A DNA stretch of 64,000 nt from Alviniconcha marisindica (lineage: Eukaryota; Mollusca; Gastropoda; Provannidae). Made by a program: the position numbers and the translations under genes. The notes below the pieces were generated by a model, which saw only the letters and a program-made list of their open reading frames with translations, was not told where the DNA came from and searched no databases. Shown here piece by piece: positions 13,940 through 25,450 of the stretch (positions are counted from its first letter, which is position 1; the number at the start of each line of letters is the position of its first letter). The stretch spans positions 601,001-665,000 of the forward strand of contig JABMCL010000660.1 in the NCBI GenBank assembly GCA_018857735.1. Reading direction: 5' to 3'.

Positions 13940-14111
13940 TCACAACCAGGAGCCAATGTCTTTCTCCAGCACAGCGGCAGCGTCCATTCTGCCCATGACC
14001 CTGAGGATGTTCATAAGGTCAGTGACGGCGGACTCCTCACGGTGTCGGGCCTCCCACAGGTCCAGGATGTGATCCGTTGGGCTGGCTTTAGTTGCAAAGT
14101 AATTAATGTAC
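13940..14111 (-). CDS. UNC5: UNC5 terminal exon: death-domain C-terminal half and stop
   Basis: The terminal coding exon (172 nt of CDS, phase 2 in; acceptor ttgtgtgtgggCAG). It encodes YINYFATKASPTDHILDLWE, then a charged ARHREES helix, the MNILRVMGRMDAAAVLEKD segment and a C-terminal GSWL before TGA at 13,942-13,940. 'RYxNYFATKxSPTxxILDLWEA' is one of the most conserved UNC5 blocks. The stop position and the short tail after the last helix match the family's usual C-terminus. The 3' UTR continues below 13,940; its end is not resolved here. Confidence 0.96.
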
Positions 14112-14885
14112 CTGCCCACACACAAAGGCAAACTAGGGTCTCAGGCATTTAATCAAATAGGTATGAGCCTAGTATTGCCAATTACAAGGCCAAAGCCAAA
14201 GATTATTTAGTCCAGTGTATTTAAAAAATGTTCTGGAATTACTGATGCATCAAGGGCAAAACACTGTTTAAAAAATAAACATTTTACCCCTTACCACTGG
14301 CATTAACTGATCAGAGAGATGACACACTGTTCAAAGACAGGCCTTGTGGTGGCGATGTTGGTGTCTATCATGTGAGACTGGCAATTTCCTCTCATTTCCA
14401 AGACCGTGCAAAGACTCTTATGGTTACCTCCCTTGTACCACAGACCCAACACAAACACAGCAAAACTCGCTTGTGCTGATTTTGCTGATAGAGTTCATTC
14501 TTTTCTCATCCTGCAGGCTATGACAAAGCGCTAGTATAATTCTTTACACTTGCATACATGGACAGGGTGATCAGTGATGAGGCCAAGCCACTGACATCTT
14601 TTGTTACTGCAACTTGGCCGATGCTGAGCTGTCCCACAAAAGGTTGGTGGCACAGAGCAAAAACACTTGCTCTCAAAAGTCAAACTTTACTTAAGCACAA
14701 TCGAGTGTGGTCACGGATGGATGGGTGAGCATTACGTGCTATGCTTTGCACCCATCCTGGAATTTCTCCAGAGTCAAATTATGTGCATACTCTACAAAAG
14801 CCCTTCAGTTTAGGCTATAAATCGAGGTCCCCTGCATAATATATACACAAGCAAAAAGTATCATACGCAGTACGGCATCAATTAC
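14112..14885 (-). other. UNC5: UNC5 intron (last)
   Basis: A GT-AG intron splitting the death domain. No repeat or RNA gene is visible in it. Confidence 0.85.
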
Positions 14886-14987
14886 CTGTCCACAGTGAGA
14901 GCCTGTGCCAGCATCCTCCAGTCATTGCCACGGGCGTTGGGAGGATCCAGCAGCATGCACAGCTGACAGCGTATGTGGGGTGGTAAC
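14886..14987 (-). CDS. UNC5: UNC5 death-domain exon, N-terminal half
   Basis: A 102-nt, phase 2-2 exon (acceptor ggctgtgaCAG, donor GTAATT). It encodes [20 protein letters not shown] followed by [13 protein letters not shown], with Arg completed across both junctions. 'IRxxxCxxLDxPNxRGNDWRxLAxxLxxDR' is the conserved first half of the UNC5 death domain, a six-helix protein-interaction fold at the C-terminus. In vertebrates it can signal apoptosis when netrin is absent. Confidence 0.95.
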
Positions 14988-15254
14988 CTGTCACAGCCAA
15001 CAGACCGTTTGCTTCAACACTCGCAACACACTCAAAGTCAAATGCTACTTGTTTTAAAGGCGAAATCATGATTGAACATTAGCGGGTAATTTCCATTGAG
15101 AATGGATGTTTTTGAACAAAACTGTACAATAACGCTGATCATTACTACTGCACAATAACATTGACCACTACCAAAAGAAAACGGCTATTTCTAGAAACTG
15201 GACATGCACGTGTTCATGGCCCAAATTCAGACACACACGCATGCATGCATCCAC

Positions 15255-15264
15255 AATAGTGTGC

Positions 15265-15322
<58 letters not shown>

Positions 15323-15330
15323 ACACACTT
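15255..15330. repeat. (CA)n microsatellite next to UNC5 donor
   Basis: About 30 CA repeats on plus, (UG)n in the UNC5 transcript, starting 14 nt downstream of the 15,344 donor. Confidence 0.95.
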
Positions 15331-15343
15331 GTTTATTTTTTAC

Positions 15344-15480
15344 CTGAAGACTTGTGCGGACGGGTCTAGGGTGACCATGGAGCTGAATCCAGAACTGGAG
15401 TTGGTAGAGTTGGTGTTGACGGTGGATGACCTGGCCTTCATCGTACCTCCTGCTGCTCCGGACTGCACTGGTGTCCCCTT
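15344..15480 (-). CDS. UNC5: UNC5 Ser/Thr/Asn-rich linker exon before death domain
   Basis: A 137-nt exon, phase 0 in and 2 out (acceptor tgtgatgCAG, donor GTAAAA). It encodes about 45 residues, KGTPVQSGAAGG then a Ser/Thr/Asn-rich stretch (STVNTNSTNSSSGFSS) and TLDPSAQVF, where the last residues lead into the death domain. The frame is fixed by both neighbours. Other frames are also open in places but break the joins. The acceptor is the last of 17 copies of a 37-bp repeat (15,481-16,100), each carrying the same TGTGATGCAG/AAG sequence. A (UG)n tract begins about 14 nt after the donor in the transcript. The linker is not conserved in sequence in the family, so confidence rests on phase and position. 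Confidence 0.85.
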
Positions 15481-16100
15481 CTGCATCACACACACAACCA
15501 CACTGACACTGAATCTTCTGCATCACACACACAACCACACTGACACTGAATCTTCTGCATCACACACACAACCACACTGACACTGAATCTTCTGCATCAC
15601 ACACACAACCACACTGAATCTTCTGCATCACACACACAACCACACTGACACTGAATCTTCTGCATCACAAACACAACCATACTGACAGTGAATCTTCTGC
15701 ATCACACACACAACCATACTGACAGTGAATCTTCTGCATCACACACACAACCACACTGACACTGAATCTTCTGCATCACACACACAACCACACTGACACT
15801 GAATCTTCTGCATCACACACACAACCACACTGACACTGAATCTTCTGCATCACAAACACAACCATACTGACAGTGAATCTTCTGCATCACACACACAACC
15901 ACACTGACAGTGAATCTTCTGCATCACACACACAACCACACTGACACTGAATCTTCTGCATCACACAGAACCACACTGTGACTGAATCTTCTGCACCACA
16001 CACAGAATCACACTAACACTGAATTTCTGCATTGCATACAGTACTACACACTGATGCTGAATCTTCTGCATCACACACAGAACCACACTGACACTGAATC
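15481..16100 (-). repeat. 37-bp minisatellite, 17 copies, repeating a UNC5 3' splice site
   Basis: Copies of CTGCATCACAC...start at 15,481, 15,518, 15,555, 15,592, 15,623 and on to 16,066, mostly exactly 37 bp apart. In transcript orientation each unit ends TGTGTGATGCAG/AAG, identical to the acceptor of the exon ending at 15,480. The exon-proximal units are nearly identical; the three distal ones (15,991-16,100) are degraded. Confidence 0.95.
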
Positions 16101-16120
16101 TAGCCTACTTCAGCCTTGCT

Positions 16121-16155
<35 letters not shown>

Positions 16156-17118
16156 TCGTTGGCACAATTTGCCACTGACATTGCCACTGCTGCCGTGCTT
16201 CTGCACCATAGACAGTTTTAAAGTGACGCTGACCAAGGCGCTACCTCCTACATCACACACTAAGGCTCACAAAACGTCAGTGACGCTTGACTTTAGAGAA
16301 AAGAAGTGCTCACACGCAGAGATGCGTGTTTTCGGTGTATCTGTACTCTACCAACAGCCGAGCAACACACAACCCCATTAAAAAAATTTTTTTATTATTT
16401 TTTAAATGCACATGAAAGATACCCTCCTTTGCCAATAATCGGCAAAAACAAAACAACCCATTCAGGCGAAAAGCGTATTAAAAAACCACTACCAAACAAA
16501 TCCGTGCCGCCACTGGGAACGGCTGGAGAGGCCGGGATGAGTAAGACAGTGGGCTGGGACTGACATAATTGGTTCTGTCAGCTTCATATCCCTGCCCGTG
16601 TTTTGCGGGCTCAGGCAATTGCCGGCAATGTGCAACAGCACCACGTCGTGGAGGACGTCGTGGTCCCGGCCCTGGAGCCCAGGCTGGGAGAGCGGAGCGC
16701 CGCCAGGCTCAACACGCAGGGGGGACAATTGGGCGGAAATAGGGAAGGATGAGGGTCTCTTTAGACGGCTCCACGGGTGCCTTTGGCTGCCTGCTGGGTA
16801 GAACTCGACTTCAAAAGAAGGTGTACTTGACTGTCTATCTGGGAATCTCGGTTTTTGTTTTGTTTTGTCTTTGCTGTGTTTACTGTTTTAAATCAGGGGT
16901 TTGCCTGTGCTCACTTCAGACCAGTTTTCTCAGGAAAGGCATGTCCTTAGACTGCATGTTGTTACGACGGGCTTTTTTTTCCTCTGTCTCCTGTGAAATG
17001 CCCGTGTGAACGTACACGATGAAGATTTCACTACTATATAGATTATGCAAATCATGATTAAGACTGACTGGCAGCGGAGAACGGACACAATTCATGTTCT
17101 TCAGAATCGCCGCCTTCA

Positions 17119-17442
<324 letters not shown>

Positions 17443-18278
17443 CGTGTGTGCACGTGTATGAGAGTCACTGTGTGTGTGTGTATGTGAGTGTGTATGTGTG
17501 CGTGCCTGCGTGAGTTCGTTCGGCAGTGGGCGTTAAAGAGGAAAATCGTGGGAGTGGGAGAGCAGAGCAGAGCAGGCGAGCGGCGTGGCGGGTACTTGAG
17601 AGTGTTTATCGGGTGTAATCTTGCAGCAGGGTGGAGAGAGCCAGAGCGGGGAGGAAGCTGTTTACGGCCCCCTGTCCAGATTGCACTCTGATCTACGTCA
17701 GCCGCACGTGAAGCAAGGCAGACCCCGGCCTGACAAATCGGCCCGCGCTCGGCAAACTCTCGGCCACTACCGGGCTGTCTCTCTCTCTCTCTCTCTCTCT
17801 CTCCATCCTCCTCCTCCTTCCCACCTCGTATTTCCCCACCAGGTCATCAAACTGCATTTCGTGGACAATTTACCACCTCATGAAAATGGGAATTTGGGAT
17901 CAAGCACTGCGGTCTAAGGTGTTCAGCTTCGGTTTATAACCCCCCCCCCAACACCCACACACACCCACGCACCTTTGTTTTTGTTGTTGCGGCAAATCTG
18001 GCTGTCAGCCTTATTAAATTTTAATATGTAGTTTAGAAATGACTACTGAGTTTCTGGTTTTACATTCATGAACATGTGATCATGCCATATATTCAGTCAT
18101 ACAAAGCCTGTGTCTGTATGGCTTGTTTCTGTAACCTGACAATATTTTGAAGACTGGTAGATTTTCACACGAGAATGCCCAGCTACGGACTGTGACACCG
18201 CCCATCCCCCCACCGAAATGTGCCTGTACTGACCAAGGACTGTTGCGTGGGTTTTTTTCCGGACGAATACTTGTTCCA

Positions 18279-18610
18279 GGACTGTTGTTTTTCTGAACTG
18301 GACCGGCCCAGCAGTTGTCCTTTCGGGTCAGGACTGTTGTTTTACTGAACTGGACCAGCCCAGCAGTTGTCCTTTCGGGTCAGGACTGTTGTTTTACTGA
18401 ACTGGACCGGCCCAGCAGTTGTCCTTTCGGGTCAGGACTGTTGTTTTACTGAACTGGACCGGCCCAGCAGTTGTACTTTCGGGTCAGGACTGTTGTTTTA
18501 CTGAACTGGACCGGCCCAGCAGTTGTCCTTTCGGGTCAGGACTGTTGTTTTACTGAACTGGACCGGCCCAGCAGTTGTCCTTTCGGGTCAGGACTGTTGT
18601 TTTTCTCGGA
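18279..18610. repeat. 52-bp tandem repeat, six copies plus a partial
   Basis: Units starting GGACTGTTGTTTTACTGAAC begin at 18,279, 18,331, 18,383, 18,435, 18,487, 18,539 and 18,591 (partial), exactly 52 bp apart, with only a few substitutions. The regular spacing and low divergence suggest recent expansion. Confidence 0.95.
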
Positions 18611-19708
18611 CAAGTGTCAGACACGGGGCTGCTGTTCTGCCCGATCCAGCGTCGGGGACCAGATTACAATGCAACAACCACAAGACGATACCCGGCTACT
18701 GGAAACAAGGGCCTCACCACAACCTCGTCACAGCCAATCTCGCTCAAAGCGCCCCCTCCCCCTCTCCCCCCCCCCTTTCAATCGTTCTCCTCCATTCCTC
18801 TCGACAGTGACAATATCCCAGTCGAGCTGCTCCACTCAAGCAGCCGCTATCTAAAAAAAAAAAAAGAAAAAAAAAAAGAAGAAGAAGCAGAAATCCTCCG
18901 CCCTCTTCTTTACCCCAACGCCCTGGAGCCTATCTAGTTCAAAGCAAATGTATCTAATTGCGTGAGCACTGTCTATTCTGGGAAAACAGTCCCGGGAGGA
19001 GCACCTCCAGGCCACCCAAAGCAGTAGCGGTGAAATTGATCTTACACCAGAAACTTATTCACAACGGTCCTACAGGGGCATTACGTCTTTTTATCATCAT
19101 CATCATCACATCATCATCACCCTCACCACAGTCATCATCATCATCAACACCAGCATCATTATCTTTACCATTATTATTCTTACAGTTTCCTGTTTTTTCT
19201 TCCCTCGGCTGCTTTTTTCCCCCCTTCCCCTTTCCGAATCCGTTCAATGTTTTGTGGTCGGATTTTTGTTTGTTTGTTTGTTTGTTGACTGGGGGAAATT
19301 TATGGTGCAGGTGGTCTATCGAGCTTCACGATCTCAGACGGTAACGGTGTTCAGCATATCCGCTGCTCCAGTAAAAGGTTTTTAAAATCTCATTCGAGAA
19401 AAGGACGCTAGCAGGCAGCCTGCTTTCAGCCAAAAGGTATGGCTGACTGCCAGGAGCGCCGTGTTCCTTGCCTCCTCGGCTTGTTGGTCGTTGCCCCTTC
19501 CCTCCAGACACCTAGGTTTCAGTGTACAGGTTTTCTACTGGGCTTTTTCAAACTGTGTGGTTTTTCTTTGTTTTGGTTTTGGTTTTTTACTTCCCTTTAT
19601 AGTCCATTACTGTAAACTTCAACCCTTTAAACATGCATTACCCCGATTTATTGTTTATACTAATCTTCCATACTGTGAGTGTGTGATCTTTAGTGTCTGT
19701 TACGGTCA

Positions 19709-19711
19709 GAG

Positions 19712-19801
<90 letters not shown>

Positions 19802-19886
19802 TGTGAATGAGACTCAGTACATATGTGTGTGCATGCGTGCGTATGTGTGTATGCGTATGTATATATATATATAATATATATATATC

Positions 19887-19937
<51 letters not shown>

Positions 19938-19967
19938 TGTGTGTGTGTGTGTGTGTGTGTGTGTGAA
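19709..19967. repeat. (GA)n, (TA)n and (TG)n tracts
   Basis: About 90 bp of GA, a short unique gap, about 50 bp of TA alternation, then about 55 bp of TG. Confidence 0.95.
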
Positions 19968-20389
19968 CAGCTTGCACCTAAGTCAACCGACCCTGTTTAA
20001 GTACACTAAACGATGTTCTTTATGAGGTCAGACATGCTGCTCGTGCCAATAGCGAACCGCCCACAAAGACTCGACTGCTGCACGTCACTCCAGTTAGCAA
20101 CAATATACTATTCAACTCCAATATGAAACTACCCCCCCATCCCATCCCTCTCTTTTCATTGCCCCATCCCCCCCCCCCTCTTTCTTTCGTTCTTTTTTTG
20201 TTTTTGTTTAGTTTTGTTACATTTACAAAAGGAAGAACTCAAGAGCCAAAGTGTTGCACAGCAGGCGAAGGAAGACAATGGCTCTCCAGCCAGTCTCCGG
20301 GTCCCAAGGCGATGCGGACCGATAGAGCTGCCTCCCCGCCGCGCTGCACAGTACACGACACTCCGCCTTTGTCCGTCTTTTTCTTGGAC

Positions 20390-20560
20390 GCCGTCCTACC
20401 AGAGACACTAGTATCTCTGGTCCTGCGGCCAAAGACGCCGCCGTCCTACCAGAGATACTACAGCAAGCAGTGTCTCTGGTCCTACCAAAGAGGTTCCTGT
20501 GTTTGGTCCTACCAGAGATACTACAGTGTCTCTGGTCCTACCAGAGTTTCCAGTCTCCGG
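20390..20560. repeat. Palindrome-rich repeat cluster (CTACCAGAGA / TCTCTGGT)
   Basis: GTCCTACCAGAGA.AC recurs at least four times, and its complement TCTCTGGTCCT lies a short distance after each, making serial small hairpins such as CCAGAGACACTAGTATCTCTGG. Confidence 0.8.
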
Positions 20561-20626
20561 TGAAGGGGGCTGAGGAGAGCCTGGCTGTTAAGGCATGCGA
20601 GCACACCGTCCTCTGCGGCCAGCACC

Positions 20627-20654
20627 CCCCTCCCCCCCCCCCCCCCCCCCCCCC
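20627..20654. repeat. Poly-C tract
   Basis: An interrupted run of about 27 C on plus, one of few long C runs on this strand. Confidence 0.9.
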
Positions 20655-20989
20655 GCCCCCAGGACCACCAGATCGAGATAAGCTTGTTGCCGGCAGTGCT
20701 GCGTCAGCGTTGCAAGCTTGATGGCTGCAAGGTGTGCAAAGCAGGGACAGCAGCAGGCGGCGGCTGATGTTCTGCAGAACGGCTTTGGGGATTATCTCGT
20801 TGCCATCCGAAGTTAGGTCACACGCGGCCGTAACGGCCCACCATATATACTCATCGGCGGCGCACCGGCTTCTTCAACCGTCGGTGATGAGTGACTGGAA
20901 GCTGATGTTGACGCTGCACGTGTGGAAATCTTTGAGACGTTCAAACTGACGTTAAAATGCAAGACTGACAGTCTACCACCTCAGGCGGA

Positions 20990-21295
<306 letters not shown>

Positions 21296-21431
21296 GATTT
21301 TCGAGGCAAGGCGGAGTCAAATCCATCAGGACCAGTACATTTCTCATTCTATTCGCGGAGTTTGTGATCTCACAGGCCAGAGTTTCGGACTGATAGAGAC
21401 CCAGTCCGAGACTGGCATCCGCGCCTGGCCA

Positions 21432-21660
21432 TAGTATATGTGGTTTTCTCTTCAGAAAGGTTGTGGTTTGTGGACACTCTTGCGGCTTTGTCCCTCACAA
21501 CTAATGAAACATTAAAATGGCTCTCATCGCTGCCCATCTTAATGCAGACGTCATTCTGGTGGCGACAGGTATCTAATCTCCCTCTTTCCCATACCTCTAG
21601 TCGCACGTCCGTGATAAGCCTAGGGTTTCTGTGGACGTAAAGCACCATGAAAGAAAAAGG
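21432..21660 (-). mobile_element. Composite SINE-like fragment
   Basis: Contains a body shared with 44,740-44,880 (AATGAAACATTAAAATGGCT) and, at its right end, GTTTCTGTGGACGTAAAGCA, the complement of repeat family B. It seems to be a relative of both elements or a chimera; class and strand are uncertain. Confidence 0.5.
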
Positions 21661-22329
21661 ATGACGACAGCCTGGTGTCATTGCCACCCAAGTAGGTGGG
21701 ACTTGCCGGACCTTGTGTGGGTGATTAGCTGAGATACCGGCCGCCAGACAGCGGACAGGCAGAGTGTCTCTACAGATGGTTGAGGAAAGACACCTTCACC
21801 AGTACACTGGACGCTGGCATTGTCTGCACTACATCACACCGCAGGCGGCTGCGGAGAAAAGGCGCTGTTCTCACTGAAGTCAAGACCCTCAAATACTGTG
21901 TACTTGTTACATCTTTATCAGAAAACGAATGGGTTTCACGAATAGGTCACCATATAACAGACACGTCATTTTATATACTGAAAGGCCGCCAATTCTCATA
22001 CACTGATAACAACAGCATTTCAAAAACACTTTCGCTCTGATCCACCACAAACCCCGTTTCTGAACTGAAGGGTGGAGGCGGGTGGGGCGTTATTATTACT
22101 GCCGGTTCCCACTGTCAGGTAAGACAAACAGACCTTCACAAGAGTTATAAACTTCAGACCCAATCAGCACCTGCGGCATGCACCCATCTGACCCCCTCCC
22201 TCCTCCCTTGCACTGCGCTGCACCCCGCCCCTGGCCCCGTGGGAGAAGGCTTGTTTATGCATTGCCGTCACCCAGTCCCTGCACTCATGGACACATACCT
22301 CTCGTACTGAATCCACTGCCTCCCTGCCA

Positions 22330-22720
22330 CTTTATTGCCAGACTATTTCACTTTATTGCCAGACTATTTCACTGTATTGCCAGACTATTTCATCCACGAC
22401 AAAATCAGTGGTAGATACTCCTCGTACCGATTCCGTGCATTCCCGGGCACTTTATTGCCAGACTACTTCACTTTATTGCCAGACTATTTCACTTTACTTT
22501 ATTGCCAGACTATTTCACTTTACTTTATTGCCAGACTACTTCACTTTATTGCCAGACTATTTCACTTTACTTTATTGCCAGACTATTTCACTTTACTTTA
22601 TTGCCAGACTATTTCACTTTATTGCCAGACTATTTCATCCACAACAAAATCAGTGGTAGATACTGCTCGTACTGACTGTCGTGCATTCCCTGCCATTTTA
22701 TTGCCAGACTATTTCATCCA
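22330..22720. repeat. TTTATTGCCAGACTA repeat, 12 copies in mixed 21/26-bp spacing
   Basis: TTATTGCCAGACTA(T/C)TTCA recurs 12 times, most often 21 or 26 bp apart. A longer unit (CATCCAC.ACAAAATCAG.GGTAGATACT...) is repeated at 22,391, 22,636 and partly at 22,716. This is a higher-order array. Confidence 0.9.
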
Positions 22721-22823
22721 CGACCAAATCAGCCGAAGTCGAGGTAAAAATGAAAATAAAGGAGAGGGGATAAGGGAGGAAGCTGTTTCGGTGCGTTCTC
22801 AGAGGGAAAGGCCGTTTCAAAAT

Positions 22824-22967
22824 TAAATATTGAACATAAACATCAACGTGGCGATACGTTTTTCACTGGCTGGCCCCAAACTTCATTTTAACAAATAAAT
22901 ATTGAACATAAACGTCGACGTGACGATACGTTTTTCACTGGCTGGCCCCAAACTTCATTTTAACAAA
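22824..22967. repeat. 72-bp tandem duplication
   Basis: Two copies starting TAAATATTGAACATAAAC at 22,824 and 22,896, nearly identical. Confidence 0.92.
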
Positions 22968-23555
22968 TAAAAAGAAGAAGATACACCACCTGAGATCTCA
23001 CTTTGCAAGGAAGAATCAGCCATGTGGCAGAACAAACAGGGGGTAAGATGAAGAGACAGAGTGGGGTGGACGGGGGAGTGGGGAGAAGGAGGGGGCGAGG
23101 TGGGGGGGGGGGGGGGGAGTAAGAAAGGGGAAAGATGGTGTTTGTTGTGGATACACTGCTGACAAAGAATGTCCACACATGCAGCCAGAAAGCTGTTTTT
23201 ACATGTGCAAGTAATGCAAGGAGAGATTAGTCTTGCATTTCCATGGGATTTGCTGGGGAAGGTAGTGCGTGTCCGGGGAAGGGGGTTGGGGGGGGGGGGG
23301 GGGGGCGGCAGTTAAGGGCTCAAATAGAACCTAACTATGCATGGCGGCATCAAAGACGAGTACTGCCGCATTCAGCACTGTGCTGGAATTGTGCACGGAT
23401 TATCGTGTGCAGAGACCGGCAGACGCTTCACTGCTTTCCACACCTTGTCTTCCGGCCGCTCTCAAACGCGCGATGACCTCAGACACAATCCCCAGGATGA
23501 ACAGACATGTGCACCAGCATCACAGATTGTGGTGTCGGTGATACTGTGTGTAGGG

Positions 23556-23593
23556 GTGGGGTGGGGGTAGGGGTGTGTGTGGGGCTGTGCGTA

Positions 23594-23671
<78 letters not shown>

Positions 23672-23708
23672 CGCGCGCCTGCGTGTATGTGCGTGTGGCG
23701 TGCGCGAG

Positions 23709-23766
<58 letters not shown>

Positions 23767-23794
23767 TGCGCTGCCGCGTGTGATGTGCGTGCGC

Positions 23795-23843
<49 letters not shown>

Positions 23844-24045
23844 TGTACGTGTGCGTGCGTGACTGTGAGTGTTTGTGTATTGGTGTGTGTATGCGTGTAT
23901 GTGTGTGCGCGCGGGAGTGTGTGTGTGCGCGCGCGAGCGTGTGTGTGTGTGTGTGTGTGTGCGTGCATGCGTGATGTGTTTGTGTGTGCGTGTGTGTGTT
24001 GTGTATGTGAGCGTGCGTATGTGTGTATAGCGTATATGTGTGCAC
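23556..24045. repeat. 470-bp TG-dominated tract with GCGCGC interruptions
   Basis: Long perfect TG blocks with alternating GC/TG interruptions such as GTGCGCGCG. It is almost wholly alternating purine-pyrimidine, a strong Z-DNA candidate. Confidence 0.95.
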
Positions 24046-24687
24046 ATTAGGTACAGGTACATTAGGTAAGCGGGTGGCAGGCCACACAACGGAGGTGGCT
24101 ATCTTCAAACACCAGCAGCCACAGACGCCCAACGCTGTGTGGCCCGGCGAAGCAGAGGAGGCTTCACTCCATACCGCTCATAACTGTGTCTTCGCCTTAT
24201 TACGCCAACAATTAGGCTCCTCACCTCCACACCACACAGTTGCCAGCTGAGCTCCGGCCCTGGATGTCGGCAGACCTTGGGAGCCGACGACAGCTTTATT
24301 GCAGAACGTTCTTCTTTGTGGGAGGAACGCTGCTAACATTAACTCTGCATGCTGGCTACACATGCTGAGGGCACTCGCGTGGCTGGCATGGGACTGGCGA
24401 ATCAACCCGCTGCGTTGAGCGCTTCAGGGGGCAGCGCTACTTTCGTTTTATTTCTCTGGAGCTCGTTGGCTCCGTGTTATTTCGGGATCTCAAAACGTTT
24501 TCCGGGACCAGGTAACTCTTCTTCAATGTAATCTTTAGTTTTGAACGAACAACGCTCTAAGCCGAGATCCGTCTCAAAGTTGGGGGAGGGGCTGGGTATG
24601 GGGGTGGGGGGCGAAGGGGAAAGGGGGTGGGGGGTTATCAGGGAGAGTGATTCCCAACCAGCTCTACCAACCAAACCCCCCCCCCTC

Positions 24688-24728
<41 letters not shown>

Positions 24729-24780
24729 GGGTGGGGGTGGGGGTGGGGGTGGGGGGGGGGGGGTGGGGGGTGGGGGTGGA
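24688..24780. repeat. Poly-A(35) abutting (GGGGGT)n G-rich tract
   Basis: About 35 A followed by repeated GGGGGT on plus. The G-rich part meets the G-quadruplex pattern many times over, on the template strand of UNC5. Confidence 0.92.
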
Positions 24781-24854
24781 GATGATACATTATCACACAA
24801 GGATAAAGTTTTAAACACAAGCCGGCTGTTTTACCTTTTTACAAATCTGTCTCA

Positions 24855-24887
<33 letters not shown>

Positions 24888-24892
24888 CGAGA

Positions 24893-24948
24893 TGCACACA
24901 CACACACACACGCACGCACGCACGCAGGCACACACACTCACTCACTCA

Positions 24949-25023
<75 letters not shown>

Positions 25024-25056
25024 TTACTCTCTCTCTCTCTCACACACACAGACACA

Positions 25057-25109
<53 letters not shown>
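24893..25109. repeat. (CA)n with CACG, ACTC and TCTC interruptions
   Basis: About 200 bp of CA, (UG)n in the UNC5 transcript, ending 31 bp from the 25,140 donor. Confidence 0.95.
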
Positions 25110-25139
25110 CGGGTCCTGGTTGCCGTGACTGTCACTGAC

Positions 25140-25310
25140 CTCCTTGAAGTTGGTGTTGATGCTGAGGAGCTGCCTGTTCTGCAGGATGCCCTTCTGGTAC
25201 ACCTGGATCTTGCAGGCCAGGCGCGTGGTGCCGCGCTCCACCAGCTCCAGACTGAAGGAACAGTGCAGGTTGTTCTGGTTACCGCTCCAGATGTGTCGGA
25301 ACGGAATCTC
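25140..25310 (-). CDS. UNC5: UNC5 UPA-domain exon, C-terminal part
   Basis: A 171-nt, phase 0-0 exon (acceptor gggtgcgtgCAG, donor GTCAGT) of 57 codons. It begins EIPFRHIWSGNQNNLHCSF, continues SLELVERGTTRLACKIQVYQ, and ends SINTNFKE. The 'PFxHIWSGxQxxLHCxFxLE' block and the following 'LxCKIxVxQ' are highly characteristic of UNC5. A (CA)n tract, (UG)n in the transcript, begins about 30 nt downstream of the donor. A (TAA)n-tailed LINE/SINE-like 3' end lies 57 nt upstream of the acceptor. It is flanked by the two largest introns in the window (about 6.5 and 9.7 kb). Confidence 0.95.
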
Positions 25311-25366
25311 CTGCACGCACCCAGACACAACACAAACGGACATGAGATCATTTCCGGCTCTGTAGT

Positions 25367-25450
25367 AGTAGTAATAATAATAATAATAATAATGGAAATT
25401 TGTAAAGCGCCTACCCCGCGCCTCAAAGCGCTGAACAAATACAACACACA
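25367..25450 (-). mobile_element. (TTA)n-tailed LINE/SINE 3' end
   Basis: On minus it reads AGCGCTTTGAGGCGC, GGCGCTTTACAAATTT and an (ATT)n tail. The 3' end of the LINE fragment at 62.5 kb is similar (AGCGCTCAGGGCGTT...ACATTATTATT). It sits 57 bp upstream of a UNC5 acceptor. Confidence 0.6.

Noticed and set aside
16489..16750. Minus-strand GC-rich open frame as an extra UNC5 exon
   Set aside because: The exons at 25,140 and 15,344 join in phase without it, and no family segment belongs at this place.
23462..24132. Long open frames of Thr-His or Cys-Val repeats (up to 217 aa)
   Set aside because: They are translations of the TG/CA microsatellite in all frames and both strands, with no start context or family similarity.
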